Assembly (NCBI RefSeq): GCF_003144315.1
Contig: NZ_MPDK01000003.1
Span: 101,189 to 165,188, forward strand
DNA: 64,000 nt
Reading direction: 5' to 3'
Source of the DNA: Sulfoacidibacillus thermotolerans
GTDB taxonomy: Bacteria > Bacillota > Bacilli > Alicyclobacillales > SLC66
A program made the translations under genes and the position numbers. Shown here in pieces: positions 19,504 to 28,356 of the stretch. The notes under the pieces are model-generated. The model did no database searches. It was not told where the DNA came from and saw nothing but the letters and a program-made list of their open reading frames with translations. How positions within the stretch are numbered: position 1 is the first letter of the stretch; every line of letters begins with the position of its first letter.

Positions 19504-20589
19504 ATGGAAATTGGCGTCATGCACGGCGGAAGACTTGAAGACTACGAACAAGCTGCTAAGCGGCCGCGAGATGAATTGGCGGATTTTAGTGCAAACATCA
19601 ATCCGCTTGCACCTCCAAAGAGTGTCGTTGATGCAATTGCAATGAGTATAAAGCGTGTTCAAGATTATCCAGATCCTCTGTCACGCCGTTTGCGCAGAGC
19701 ATTTAGTGAACGATATGCTGTTTCTGTAAAAAGCGTGTTTGCTGCGAATGGAGCTTCTGAAGTCATTGATTTGTTTTTGCGAATCGTGCGGCCACGGCGG
19801 GTTCTCATCCTTGAACCTGCCTTTTCTGAGTATGCACATGCAGCAAAACGAAATGGCATAGAGACGGTTTCAGTACCGCTGTTGCCTGACTTTTCATTGC
19901 CGCGCGAAATGATTGAGCGGACCCTGGAAAAAGGCGATGTCATGATTTTGACGACACCACATAATCCTTCTGGCCGATTTTATTCACGTGAGGAGATGTC
20001 TTTTATCTATGATGCGATTTCTTCGGAACAGGCGTATGCAATTGTGGATGAGGCATTTATCGATTTTGTGGAGAATGGGGAAGCTAGATCTTCTTTGACT
20101 TTGCCGCGCGTCAATTCCAGGGTGATGATTGTTCGCTCATTGACGAAGATGTATGGGATTGCAGGATTGCGTCTTGGATTTGGGATCGCAAGTGAAGAAC
20201 GCGTGGCAGAGATTTTGCGAATGCGCGACGGCTGGAGTGTAAATGTCGTGGCAGAGGCCGCTGGGGTTGCGGCGCTTAGAGATGGAGAATTTGCCGAGCA
20301 AACGCGCAATTGGTTGCGCATGGAACGCGCTTACTGCATGGAACGTCTACAGCAAATGCCGGGTTTGCGCGCGCACCCTTCAGAAGCGAATTTTCTCTTA
20401 GTCGATGGATCAGCAGTAGAACTTGACGTTGCAAAATGGCAGGAGCGATTAACGCAACACGGACTGTTTGTGCGCGAATGTACGTCTTATGGTACTTTTG
20501 ACAAAGGGGTATTTCGAATGGCAATTTTGCAGCGAGACAAAAACAAACGGTTACTTGATGCGCTCGCTCAAGAATTGGAGCGGAATTAA
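19504..20589 (+). CDS. CobD/HisC-like PLP aminotransferase (threonine-phosphate decarboxylase-like)
   Basis: A 361-residue fold-type I PLP enzyme. The N-terminal HGGR and [12 protein letters not shown] are typical of CobD, which decarboxylates threonine phosphate to aminopropanol phosphate for the cobalamin side chain. The [10 protein letters not shown] motif, the DEAFIDF segment and the PLP lysine in [16 protein letters not shown] are intact. Histidinol-phosphate aminotransferase is the main alternative because the two families are close. No other cobalamin synthesis gene is in the window, although a BtuF-like protein lies at 41.5 kb. The stop overlaps the Nudix start (TAATG). Confidence 0.75.
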   Translation: MEIGVMHGGRLEDYEQAAKRPRDELADFSANINPLAPPKSVVDAIAMSIKRVQDYPDPLSRRLRRAFSERYAVSVKSVFAANGASEVIDLFLRIVRPRRVLILEPAFSEYAHAAKRNGIETVSVPLLPDFSLPREMIERTLEKGDVMILTTPHNPSGRFYSREEMSFIYDAISSEQAYAIVDEAFIDFVENGEARSSLTLPRVNSRVMIVRSLTKMYGIAGLRLGFGIASEERVAEILRMRDGWSVNVVAEAAGVAALRDGEFAEQTRNWLRMERAYCMERLQQMPGLRAHPSEANFLLVDGSAVELDVAKWQERLTQHGLFVRECTSYGTFDKGVFRMAILQRDKNKRLLDALAQELERN

Positions 20590-21077
20590 TGTCTTTCTTT
20601 CGTATAAAATGGCAGGCGTTTACGATCCGACTTGCTCGCGTATTACCGATTTCTTTGCTAAAGTTATTCATCTATATTCTAAAAAAGAAATATGTAATCG
20701 GTGCAGTTGCCGTTGTATTTAATGAAGAAGGGAAAATACTGCTTTTGCATCATACGTACAGAAAAGATGCATCGTGGCGACTACCTGGAGGTCTAAAAGA
20801 AGCGCATGAAACACCTTATGAAACTGTGGTGCGCGAACTACAAGAGGAGGCCAATATACAGGTTGAGCCGCTCGCAGTCATTGCCGTACAACAGTCAAAA
20901 ATCAGTCTTGACGTTGCAGTTCTCTGTAAGTTAATTTCTGAAGAACCATTTACTAAAAACATTGAAGTAGATGAACGTAAATGGGAGGACCCCTGTACGC
21001 TTTTAGCGAGACTACCACATGAGCAGCAATTATTTGTAAATTATGCCATAAAGCTACGCGCATGTTTTAGCCTGTAG
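20589..21077 (+). CDS. Nudix hydrolase with N-terminal hydrophobic segment
   Basis: A 162-residue protein whose residues about 35-140 form a Nudix domain. The Nudix box reads [20 protein letters not shown] followed by ANI, keeping the catalytic REXXEE glutamates although the usual glycine near the end is alanine. The first 33 residues are hydrophobic and basic ([14 protein letters not shown]), which may attach it to the membrane. Substrate cannot be called. It is translationally coupled to the CobD-like gene. Confidence 0.82.
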   Translation: MSFFRIKWQAFTIRLARVLPISLLKLFIYILKKKYVIGAVAVVFNEEGKILLLHHTYRKDASWRLPGGLKEAHETPYETVVRELQEEANIQVEPLAVIAVQQSKISLDVAVLCKLISEEPFTKNIEVDERKWEDPCTLLARLPHEQQLFVNYAIKLRACFSL

Positions 21078-21113
21078 CGTGGCTCGTTTCATAGCAGAGA
21101 ATACTTATGGTGC

Positions 21114-21932
21114 TTAAGCAAATGCCTGATCAAGCACTCTGCGCACAGTTTCTAAGGGGCATTGTGCGGGTACGTGAATTTGCAGTATGTAGTGGTCTGG
21201 ACCAAACGTTTTAATTTCGCCTGTGATCGTCTGACCCGTTGCTTTTTGTAGGTCTTGTACCAAGGTATCAGAAGCGACACGATAGGGTACGGTGAGGTCG
21301 AATGAGCGTGTTTCTTGTTTACTGTGTACAGTGATCGCAGATAAAATCACGGTCGAGTTTGGAAGTACACGGTGTCGATCGCCATCTTGCAAAGTTGTAT
21401 AGTACCAATTGACATCGATTACGCGTCCAGTATACTCGACTGAGCTAAAGTAATAGGAACGAAAGCTGATCGTTTGTCCAATCGTAAAAGGGCGAACAGT
21501 AAAAAGAATCAGTCCCGCAAAAAGATTTGACAAAGTAGATTGGGCAGCGATTCCAACGATGACACCTGTTAAGGCACCACCAACTAAAATACTACTAATT
21601 TGTACCTGTAAAAGGTGTAAAGTGACGATCCCGACAAAAAGGTATCCCAGAGCGCTAAGGATTCTGCGGCCGATGACCCACGCTCGCGCAGCCCCATTCT
21701 TTTGCTTGCTAGCGAATTTTGTAAATAGGCGATTGATATAGCGAACAAACCAAAATCCAATGAGCAACCAGGTAATAGCGAGTGCCCAGTGATAGTAGAG
21801 ATCGTCGCGTTTGGGGAGATTTGCGATGATTCCATTGGTTTGTATCACACTAAAAAGCACAGCTAAAATGATTAATGCGGCAGCCGTGATAGCGAGTCGA
21901 CGCCATGGCGGCTGTTGATTTGTGAGATCCAT
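21114..21932 (-). CDS. Small-conductance mechanosensitive channel, MscS family
   Basis: A 272-residue MscS-type channel with three or four helices in the first 155 residues. The pore-lining helix runs through GGALTGVIVGIAAQSTLSNLFAGLIL, followed by the RPFTIGQTI beta domain and a soluble C-terminal domain. Such channels release solutes during hypo-osmotic shock. ATG 21932 has an AAGGAG site eight bases upstream and is preferred to the 12-codon-longer reading. The gene is convergent with the Nudix gene. Confidence 0.9.
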   Translation of the reverse strand: MDLTNQQPPWRRLAITAAALIILAVLFSVIQTNGIIANLPKRDDLYYHWALAITWLLIGFWFVRYINRLFTKFASKQKNGAARAWVIGRRILSALGYLFVGIVTLHLLQVQISSILVGGALTGVIVGIAAQSTLSNLFAGLILFTVRPFTIGQTISFRSYYFSSVEYTGRVIDVNWYYTTLQDGDRHRVLPNSTVILSAITVHSKQETRSFDLTVPYRVASDTLVQDLQKATGQTITGEIKTFGPDHYILQIHVPAQCPLETVRRVLDQAFA

Positions 21933-22046
21933 TGTATACACTCCTTGTACAGCACTCCATGAATTCAAATTCTATTCTACGCAAACGAATCGCAAAATGG
22001 CAAACCGAGATCGGTTAAAGAAAATCGAAAGTAGGGGGGAGACGTC

Positions 22047-22982
22047 GTGGGTAAGATTCTTGTTTATCACGAACGCGCAGCAAAAGAATGTGTAAGGGAA
22101 CTGGCGAAATGGGGGATTACGCAGGCTGTCGGCGCGCAATCACAAGCAGAGGCACTGGCTGTTCTCGAAGATGTAGAGATTATTTTTGGCTGGAACATTC
22201 CTCAGGATGTGTTTGCTAAGGCGCCCTCTTTGCGCTGGGTTCAACTTATGGGGGCTGGAGTGGATGACATTGTTTTATCCAGGCAGTTACCGCCGCAAGT
22301 CATACTTACCCGTATCGTGGGTCAATTTGGCCTTGCCATTGCAGAGTACGTATTTGCTTATCTATTATATCACTACAAACACATTGAACTCTTGCGTGCG
22401 CAACAACAGTCGCAAATATGGAAAAAAAAGCGGTTGCCTTTACTCGCGGGCAAAACACTTGCCGTCGCAGGTCTTGGTTCTATCGGAGAGGAAATTATTC
22501 GCTTGGGACGCGCTTTTGGCATGCGAATCCTAGGGTTAAGTAAGACGGGGAGCAAACGCGAACTTGTTGATGAGCATTTTTTTGATCGAGATTGGCCGCT
22601 TTTTGTAGAGCAAGCAGATATCTTGGTCATTACTCTGCCACATACTTCAGAGACATTCCATGTGGTGAATCAACGTGTATTTGCCGCAATGAAAAGTACC
22701 GCTGTGATAGTGAATGTTGGGCGCGGCGCTGTGATTGATGAAGTAGAACTCATACGTTTTCTCGAACAAAATAAAGAGAGCATGGCCATACTTGACGTCT
22801 TTGAAACTGAACCTCTTGCCCCTGAACATCAATTTTGGAAAATGAAAAATGTCCTGATTACCCCGCATTTGTCTGGTCCCAGTTCCATTGCCGAAGTCAG
22901 TCAATTTTTTTCTGAAAACTTTACGCGTTATCAAAATGGGCAGCCTCTGCTTGGTACAGTGCCACATGGATCTGAATATTAA
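22047..22982 (+). CDS. D-2-hydroxyacid dehydrogenase (NAD-dependent)
   Basis: A 311-residue oxidoreductase of the phosphoglycerate/formate dehydrogenase superfamily. The Rossmann motif GLGSIGEEI, the substrate arginine in NVGRGAVIDE, the glutamate in DVFETEPL and the catalytic histidine in ITPHLSG are present. The N-terminal catalytic half is divergent, so the substrate (glyoxylate, hydroxypyruvate or another 2-oxoacid) is not predictable. A GTG start follows an AGGGGGGAG site. It converges on the TVP38 gene with eight bases between stops. Confidence 0.88.
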   Translation: MGKILVYHERAAKECVRELAKWGITQAVGAQSQAEALAVLEDVEIIFGWNIPQDVFAKAPSLRWVQLMGAGVDDIVLSRQLPPQVILTRIVGQFGLAIAEYVFAYLLYHYKHIELLRAQQQSQIWKKKRLPLLAGKTLAVAGLGSIGEEIIRLGRAFGMRILGLSKTGSKRELVDEHFFDRDWPLFVEQADILVITLPHTSETFHVVNQRVFAAMKSTAVIVNVGRGAVIDEVELIRFLEQNKESMAILDVFETEPLAPEHQFWKMKNVLITPHLSGPSSIAEVSQFFSENFTRYQNGQPLLGTVPHGSEY

Positions 22983-22990
22983 CTTTTAGG

Positions 22991-23743
22991 CTAAGCTTGT
23001 GTTTTTCGACGCAGTTTGCGCGCTTGTACAGAGGTTACATGTGTAGCATGAGTTCGCGTTTCGGATCGCTTTTTTGCATCCGCTTTTGATTTATGTCTCA
23101 GATAAAGGGCGCCCAACCAAATGAGAACGAGAGCAATTCCCCCAGCGATAATCCAAATGAGTGTTTTCTTCGAGAATCCAAGAAAAACCAGTGCAGCTCC
23201 TAAATCATACGGCATAATACCAAGCCCTGTAGTCCATAAGTACGTCCATGTGCCCACTTCAGGGAGCATCGCTGAGGCGTAATTTAAAACGACAAACGGA
23301 ATTAAAGGAATTAGGCGTGCCATGAGAAGACCAATCGCTCCATGACGCCCTACGAGTTCATTTAATTTCTCCAAATGCTTGTCTGCTACAAACTTACGGA
23401 TCCATCCTTCACCAAAGTGTTTGGCGAGTAAAAAAGTGACGTAAGAACCGAGCATGGCGCCAAGCCATACATAGAGAATTCCTAACCACACGCCGAAAAT
23501 CTGCATGTCGATGACCATAAGAAATTCAGCTGGAAAAGGAATGATACAAAGGAGCGCCATCAGAATGATCGACCCAATCACACCAAAAGGTCCTAAGTGT
23601 CGAATAAATGAAGAAACGTCGTGTTCAAAGCGAAAATAGACCCAAACGGCGGCAATTCCCACGACAAGAGTGCCGATGGTCCACCAGAGTGTCGCAGATT
23701 TTTTTGTTTTCTGTGGATTTTCTATAGGTTGGGTGATTTGCAT
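22991..23743 (-). CDS. TVP38/TMEM64 (VTT-domain) membrane protein
   Basis: A 250-residue polytopic membrane protein of the TVP38/TMEM64/DedA-related group. It has about six helices; the family core IPFPAEFLMVIDMQIFG, then LGSYVTFLLAKHFGEGW, and RLIPLIPFVVLNYASAM are visible. The family is linked to lipid scrambling or transport in recent work; the exact role here is unknown. The basic C-terminal tail (about 35 residues, lysine/arginine-rich) is cytosolic. ATG 23743 follows GGAAAGG; the reading frame continues 66 codons upstream without similarity and overlaps the NhaC promoter region. Confidence 0.85.
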   Translation of the reverse strand: MQITQPIENPQKTKKSATLWWTIGTLVVGIAAVWVYFRFEHDVSSFIRHLGPFGVIGSIILMALLCIIPFPAEFLMVIDMQIFGVWLGILYVWLGAMLGSYVTFLLAKHFGEGWIRKFVADKHLEKLNELVGRHGAIGLLMARLIPLIPFVVLNYASAMLPEVGTWTYLWTTGLGIMPYDLGAALVFLGFSKKTLIWIIAGGIALVLIWLGALYLRHKSKADAKKRSETRTHATHVTSVQARKLRRKTQA

Positions 23744-23872
23744 GTTGGCACGCCTTTCCGACTGTTCTCGGTATGCTTTAGTATGCGTCATGTACAAATG
23801 ACCATACGTACTGTTTTTGCATAAAAAAGCCGCTACAACGCAAAAACTAACGTGCAGAGGAGGTGTGTGGAG

Positions 23873-25393
23873 ATGTATGGGACGATTTGGTCGCTCTTGC
23901 CATTTCTTGTCGTGATTCCACTTGCAATGCTTACGCGTCAAGTGGTGCCTGCGCTTGTCGTAGGACTACTTGTAGGATCTTACATGATGGCGCCAACCCC
24001 ACTAGGTGGCATTGACAAAGCTTTATATTATTTATATAAGGAGGTGGAGGTTTCTGGGAATCTTCATTTGATTTTATTCTTATATACTTTCGGATCATTC
24101 GTCGGTCTCGTGCGTATTACAGGTGGTGTCAATGGATTTGCGAAGTGGCTGGAACCGCGAGTTAAATCAGTGCGCGGCGCGTTTGCAGTCGCTTGGCTCA
24201 CTTCGCTTGGCACGTTTATGGCACCAGACTTTCGCATTATTGCAGTAGCTCCCATTATGAAAAGTATTATTGAACGTCTGCATATTCGCCCGCAGAAAAT
24301 GGCATATGTCATCGATGTGACAGCGACACCCTTGATCAGCTTAATCCCAATAGGTACTGCGTTTGTCGGGTACATGATTGGGCTACTCGCCGTAGCGTTA
24401 AAACATGTAGGGAGTTCACAGGCTGCTTACCCGCTGTTCTTGTCGACCATACCACTTAACTTTTTTGCGATTGCGATTCTTCTCATTGGCGCGTACATTA
24501 GCTTTTTTAGTAAAGATGTAAAGGCAGCAAATGCGGGTGAGCGTTCGTTTGCAAAGCGGCAAGTTTCATCTGAACATAAAGCGCGCACTGTAATTGCTCA
24601 TGCGAGTCATTTGCATCGCGGTATACAGATGGAAACCGGTAAATTGGGGACGTTGCATAAACCCTCAGAACATGCGGCTCCCCCTGAAGCCATCGATGTG
24701 TTGAGCGAGCAGGCTCCCCCCTCTGCTTTGAATCTCGTGCTCCCTATCTTATTATTGCTCATGCTCACATTCTTTTTAACTTGGTGGAGCGGACACGCGC
24801 TTGCAACGAATTTCTTTGGCGTTTTGATGAAGGCAGATGCGACAAAGGCCATGTTACAAGCTATTTTGATCACGCTGGTCGTGTCTTCACTCTTCTATTT
24901 GTTTCGCGGGCAGAAAATTAGTAAATTGATGTATGGTGTTCTAGCAGGTGGAAATGAGATGATGGCTGTCATTGTTTTGCTTGTTTTCGTTTGGGCAGTA
25001 TCTGGAGTTTCCACAGATCTTGGATTTTCACCTTATGTGGCACATACTGTAGGAGCTGTCGTACCAAGAATGTTGATTGCTCCCGCGCTGTTTGTACTAG
25101 GGTCAGTGATTTCTTATTTTATCGGTTCTTCCTTTGGAACGTGGGGAATTCTTATGCCTTTAGGCTTTTCCCTTGCCATGACCACACATGCATCACTTGC
25201 TTTGATCGCAGCTGCAGTGTTTGCGAGCGGTACGTTGGGTGGATTTGCCTCTCCTCTAAGTGATAATACGGTTGCTATGGCAACTGTTATGAAACTTCCC
25301 GTCGTAGACTTCGCAAACTCACTGTTAAAATCAACGCTTTTAGCAGGTGCCGTTGCGACTGTATTCTATGGAATCGCAGGGTTTGTCATGTGA
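23873..25393 (+). CDS. NhaC-family Na+/H+ antiporter-like transporter
   Basis: A 506-residue transporter with about 11-12 helices. The NhaC hallmarks are FGSFVGLVRITGGVNGFAKWL, IGSSFGTWGILMPLGFSLA and ASGTLGGFASPLSDNTVAMAT. Proteins of this group exchange sodium or carry amino or organic acids, so the substrate is open. A hydrophilic, histidine-containing insertion of about 70 residues (about 215-285) separates the two halves. ATG 23873 lies behind AGAGGAGGTG. It is divergent from TVP38, with 129 bases between starts. Confidence 0.82.
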   Translation: MYGTIWSLLPFLVVIPLAMLTRQVVPALVVGLLVGSYMMAPTPLGGIDKALYYLYKEVEVSGNLHLILFLYTFGSFVGLVRITGGVNGFAKWLEPRVKSVRGAFAVAWLTSLGTFMAPDFRIIAVAPIMKSIIERLHIRPQKMAYVIDVTATPLISLIPIGTAFVGYMIGLLAVALKHVGSSQAAYPLFLSTIPLNFFAIAILLIGAYISFFSKDVKAANAGERSFAKRQVSSEHKARTVIAHASHLHRGIQMETGKLGTLHKPSEHAAPPEAIDVLSEQAPPSALNLVLPILLLLMLTFFLTWWSGHALATNFFGVLMKADATKAMLQAILITLVVSSLFYLFRGQKISKLMYGVLAGGNEMMAVIVLLVFVWAVSGVSTDLGFSPYVAHTVGAVVPRMLIAPALFVLGSVISYFIGSSFGTWGILMPLGFSLAMTTHASLALIAAAVFASGTLGGFASPLSDNTVAMATVMKLPVVDFANSLLKSTLLAGAVATVFYGIAGFVM

Positions 25394-25422
25394 AGTGTTT
25401 TGCTGCACTGCGATTTATAACA

Positions 25423-25457
25423 AAGTGCACAAACACCTAAACGGTGCTTGTGCACTT
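25423..25457. terminator. Hairpin between convergent NhaC-like and NlpC/P60 genes
   Basis: Arms AAGTGCACAA and TTGTGCACTT, extended by CACC/GGTG with one mismatch, enclose a small loop and are followed on the plus strand by ATTTTG. It probably ends both converging transcripts. Confidence 0.6.
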
Positions 25458-25477
25458 ATTTTGAGCCTAAAGAGGAA

Positions 25478-26503
25478 TTAAAACATGCGTTTTACTGCGG
25501 ACAAATGATTGTACCAATAGGATCCAGGATAGACAGGCAGATAACCGACCTTATGCAAACCTCCGCCTTCTTGGATCATCTCGCCATGCCCGAGGTAAAT
25601 GCCTACATGTGCTCCGGCATCAAAGGCAAGCAAGTCGCCTGGTTGCATCGAGCTCACTGGAACACGGTCACCTACATACAGATATTGCCCTTTACTTGAG
25701 GTAGTGAACAAGTAGCCAAGTGCATGGTGGTAAACGTATTCAGTGAAGTTGCTACAGTCAAAACCGTATTGCCCACGATCTTCATTGTGTCCCCAAATAT
25801 ACGGGGTTCCCAATTTGCTTTGTGCAATTTGTTTTAGAGCAAGCACTTTTGCCGTGGCGGGTGCAGTGAGTCCTGCACGTGGTGAAATGTTAGGATCTAT
25901 GCGCACGCCATGCGGTGGCAATGGAATAGAACTACTTTGTCCGCTTGTTTGTCCGCTTGGCGACTGGGTAGTTGTACTTGATCCGGTTGTAGAGGGTACG
26001 GGTACATCTGCAACGGTCTGCGCGCCGTTTGTATCGACGGTTCCCGTTGCGACAGAGGCAGTTTTGGTTGGATTGCCACCTGCGCGTAGTTCTGTTCTAA
26101 CACCACCAGAGTGCGGTGCAGTTCTTGAGTAATTCCAACCAAGGGAGTGATCTAATACCCGTACGCGCCGAATCTCTTCCCGCGGATACTCTGCAGTTGC
26201 AAAGTTGATTACGCCGCTTACATCTGCGCTGTCAATTGTTTTTTCGCCGCCAATTTTGTGCAGCGCATGTGGGGTTACAGGTCCTGTATAGAGGCGTTTG
26301 ACATGTACAGTGACCGTCTTGTTTGATGCGTCATACTCAGTGCCGAGAATGCGATAAAATTTTGGGAGGGGATGGGCTACATAAGCCCCACTTTGCACAA
26401 GATGATGTGCAGAAGGAGCAGCAACGGGTTGACCGCAACTTGTAAGGCTCAATAAGGAAACCAGTGCTGCAGCAGCTGGGATTACATGTTTCTGGATGCG
26501 CAA
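25478..26503 (-). CDS. NlpC/P60 cell-wall endopeptidase lipoprotein
   Basis: A 341-residue lipoprotein. Residues 1-23 form a lipoprotein signal peptide ending in LTSC (Cys23). Residues about 30-215 contain an unassigned region and a serine/threonine/glutamine-rich linker (about 170-195). Residues about 222-341 are an NlpC/P60 papain-like domain with catalytic Cys250 (YGFDCSNF) and His299 (GAHVGIYLG). It should cut stem peptides of peptidoglycan outside the membrane. A TTG start follows GAGGAGGTG. It lies downstream of ccdC on the same strand. Confidence 0.88.
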   Translation of the reverse strand: MRIQKHVIPAAAALVSLLSLTSCGQPVAAPSAHHLVQSGAYVAHPLPKFYRILGTEYDASNKTVTVHVKRLYTGPVTPHALHKIGGEKTIDSADVSGVINFATAEYPREEIRRVRVLDHSLGWNYSRTAPHSGGVRTELRAGGNPTKTASVATGTVDTNGAQTVADVPVPSTTGSSTTTQSPSGQTSGQSSSIPLPPHGVRIDPNISPRAGLTAPATAKVLALKQIAQSKLGTPYIWGHNEDRGQYGFDCSNFTEYVYHHALGYLFTTSSKGQYLYVGDRVPVSSMQPGDLLAFDAGAHVGIYLGHGEMIQEGGGLHKVGYLPVYPGSYWYNHLSAVKRMF

Positions 26504-26519
26504 AAAGACACCTCCTCAA

Positions 26520-26550
26520 TCATTTGCCTTGTAGTTAGATTGGCAAATGA
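26520..26550. other. Inverted repeat in the leader of the NlpC/P60 gene
   Basis: A 9-bp perfect inverted repeat (TCATTTGCC / GGCAAATGA, 13-base loop) ends ten bases before the ribosome-binding site of the NlpC/P60 gene. No T-run follows on the minus strand. It could be an attenuating hairpin or operator; nothing further supports either. Confidence 0.35.
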
Positions 26551-26603
26551 AGGGGTGTCTTATGCGCAACTTGCTTTTCTTGAAAAAAAGTAGAAACCTG
26601 AAT

Positions 26604-27113
26604 TCACGATTCTGTTACGCTGCGCAAAGTGGAGTCACTTTGATTTACAAATTTGCGATAGCGTTGATACATCAAAACGCGCCACGGCAAGAGCATACCA
26701 AAAGCGAGGATAAAAAAGAGGCTACCAGTCTGTGGGATTGTTACATAGGACTCAATATACGTATGCAAGGCAAGGCGTAAGATCAATAAAACGAGCAATA
26801 CAATAATAAAGGCTGGTGAACGTCGCAAATACACTTGACCATCAATGCGCTCCATTTTTGAACTGGCAATCAAGGGGATGGAAAACAAGCATCCAAACAA
26901 AAAAGCGATGATTGCGTAAGTCAGTGGAATACGCATAAAGGGAAAAGCAAACATCAAAAATCCGGTTGTCATGCCTAGTGGCGGAATCAGGATTTTTCTT
27001 GCCGATGTCGGTTTTTTCGCTGCGTGTAAGCGTACAAAGATGACCATAAGCGCAAAGATCACGATGACAAGCGTACTGAGAAGTTGGAGAGTCGCATTTG
27101 AAAAAGCGGGCAT
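26604..27113 (-). CDS. ccdC: CcdC-like membrane protein
   Basis: A 169-residue membrane protein with four or five helices and the CcdC family core RKILIPPLGMTTGFLMFAFP (about residues 39-58) plus a central LIASSKMERIDGQVYLRRS loop. In Bacillus CcdC is encoded with CcdA near cytochrome c maturation genes, though it was dispensable there and its function is unclear. The C-terminus is polar. It may be co-transcribed with the downstream NlpC/P60 gene and is divergent from hemE. Confidence 0.78.
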   Translation of the reverse strand: MPAFSNATLQLLSTLVIVIFALMVIFVRLHAAKKPTSARKILIPPLGMTTGFLMFAFPFMRIPLTYAIIAFLFGCLFSIPLIASSKMERIDGQVYLRRSPAFIIVLLVLLILRLALHTYIESYVTIPQTGSLFFILAFGMLLPWRVLMYQRYRKFVNQSDSTLRSVTES

Positions 27114-27255
27114 TGCACAAATACCTCCTTGCGGCAGTCATGGCATAATTCTTGCAACCTACCCCTTATGTCATCATACCGCAGTCTTCTTACGCATTCA
27201 ATTCCCGTGCATCATATCGCAAAATGTTTCGATTTTCGATGTGTGTGCTGGAATG

Positions 27256-27264
27256 TGTTATGAT
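27256..27264 (+). promoter_or_regulatory. Extended -10 promoter of hemE-hemH
   Basis: TGT-TATGAT (-10 at 27259-27264) fits an extended -10 element; the upstream region only weakly resembles a -35 (TTCGAT, 18-base spacer). The implied start near 27271 leaves too little leader for the upstream GTG and supports ATG 27300 as the hemE start. Confidence 0.5.
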
Positions 27265-27299
27265 GAGAGCAAATTGCTGTGAAAAGAGGCTTTATTGTT

Positions 27300-28340
27300 A
27301 TGATCGAAAACGATTTATTTTTACGGGCATGCCGTCGCGAGCCAGTTGAACGCATCCCTGTGTGGTATATGCGGCAGGCGGGTCGCTATCAACCGGATTA
27401 TAGAGAGGTGCGAAAGAAGTATAGTCTCATTGAGATTTGTGAACATCCAGAAGTTTGTGCACAAGTCACTCTGTCCCCTGTTCAACAACTGGGCGTGGAC
27501 GCTGCAATTTTATTTTCTGATATCATGGTGCCCATTGGGGCGATGGGATTGGCGTTTGACATTCAAAAGGATCATGGTCCAGTGATTGAGCAGCCTTTAC
27601 GGCAAGCAAATGACATTGAGCGCTTAAAACCCATCGATCCGGAGTCAGACTTACCTTATGTATTTGAGACAATCAAAATCTTAACACGTGAATTAAAAGT
27701 ACCTTTAATTGGTTTTTCTGGGGCTCCATTCACTCTTGCAAGCTATATGATTGAAGGTGGGCCTTCGCGCGATTATTTGCGCACAAAGGCACTGATGTAT
27801 GGAGAACCCAAGCTTTGGTATATGCTAATGGATCGTTTAGGAGATATGGTGATTACTTATTTGCGGGCACAAGTACAGGCAGGTGCATCTGCTATTCAAA
27901 TTTTTGATAGTTGGGTGGGGAGTTTAGCTCCCGACGATTATGCAGAGTACGTGCTGCCTACTATGCAACGCATATTTACACAATTAAGTGACTTACATGT
28001 ACCGCGCATCTATTTTGGTGTGACGACAGGTGAGTTGCTTACTACATTTGTAAAAACAGGTGCAGATGTGTTTGGAGTCGATTGGCGGGTGCCGATTCGA
28101 TCAGCGCGCGCGCGTGTTGGTCGTAATGTAGCGATTCAGGGCAATCTTGACCCGGCTGTTTTATTTGCTCCGTGGGCTGAAGTGCAACGCCGAGCAGAGG
28201 CAATTATTGATATGGGCATCGAACAGCCTGGATTTATTTTTAATCTCGGGCATGGCGTGTTTCCGGCTACCTCAGTTGAACAATTACAGCGCTTAACAAG
28301 CTTTGTTCATACTTATAGCGAGCGGGCATTACGGGGATAA
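27300..28340 (+). CDS. hemE: Uroporphyrinogen decarboxylase
   Basis: A 346-residue cytosolic enzyme converting uroporphyrinogen III to coproporphyrinogen III. The substrate loop PVWYMRQAGRYQPDY (invariant arginines), the LFSDIMVP segment with its aspartate, IGFSGAPFTLASYMIEGG and FNLGHGVFPAT are intact. ATG 27300 gives a standard N-terminus; a GTG seven codons upstream would leave almost no leader. hemH follows after 16 bases. No hemY gene follows, unlike the Bacillus hemEHY operon. Confidence 0.96.
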   Translation: MIENDLFLRACRREPVERIPVWYMRQAGRYQPDYREVRKKYSLIEICEHPEVCAQVTLSPVQQLGVDAAILFSDIMVPIGAMGLAFDIQKDHGPVIEQPLRQANDIERLKPIDPESDLPYVFETIKILTRELKVPLIGFSGAPFTLASYMIEGGPSRDYLRTKALMYGEPKLWYMLMDRLGDMVITYLRAQVQAGASAIQIFDSWVGSLAPDDYAEYVLPTMQRIFTQLSDLHVPRIYFGVTTGELLTTFVKTGADVFGVDWRVPIRSARARVGRNVAIQGNLDPAVLFAPWAEVQRRAEAIIDMGIEQPGFIFNLGHGVFPATSVEQLQRLTSFVHTYSERALRG

Positions 28341-28356
28341 CGGGGGGATAAGTCAC

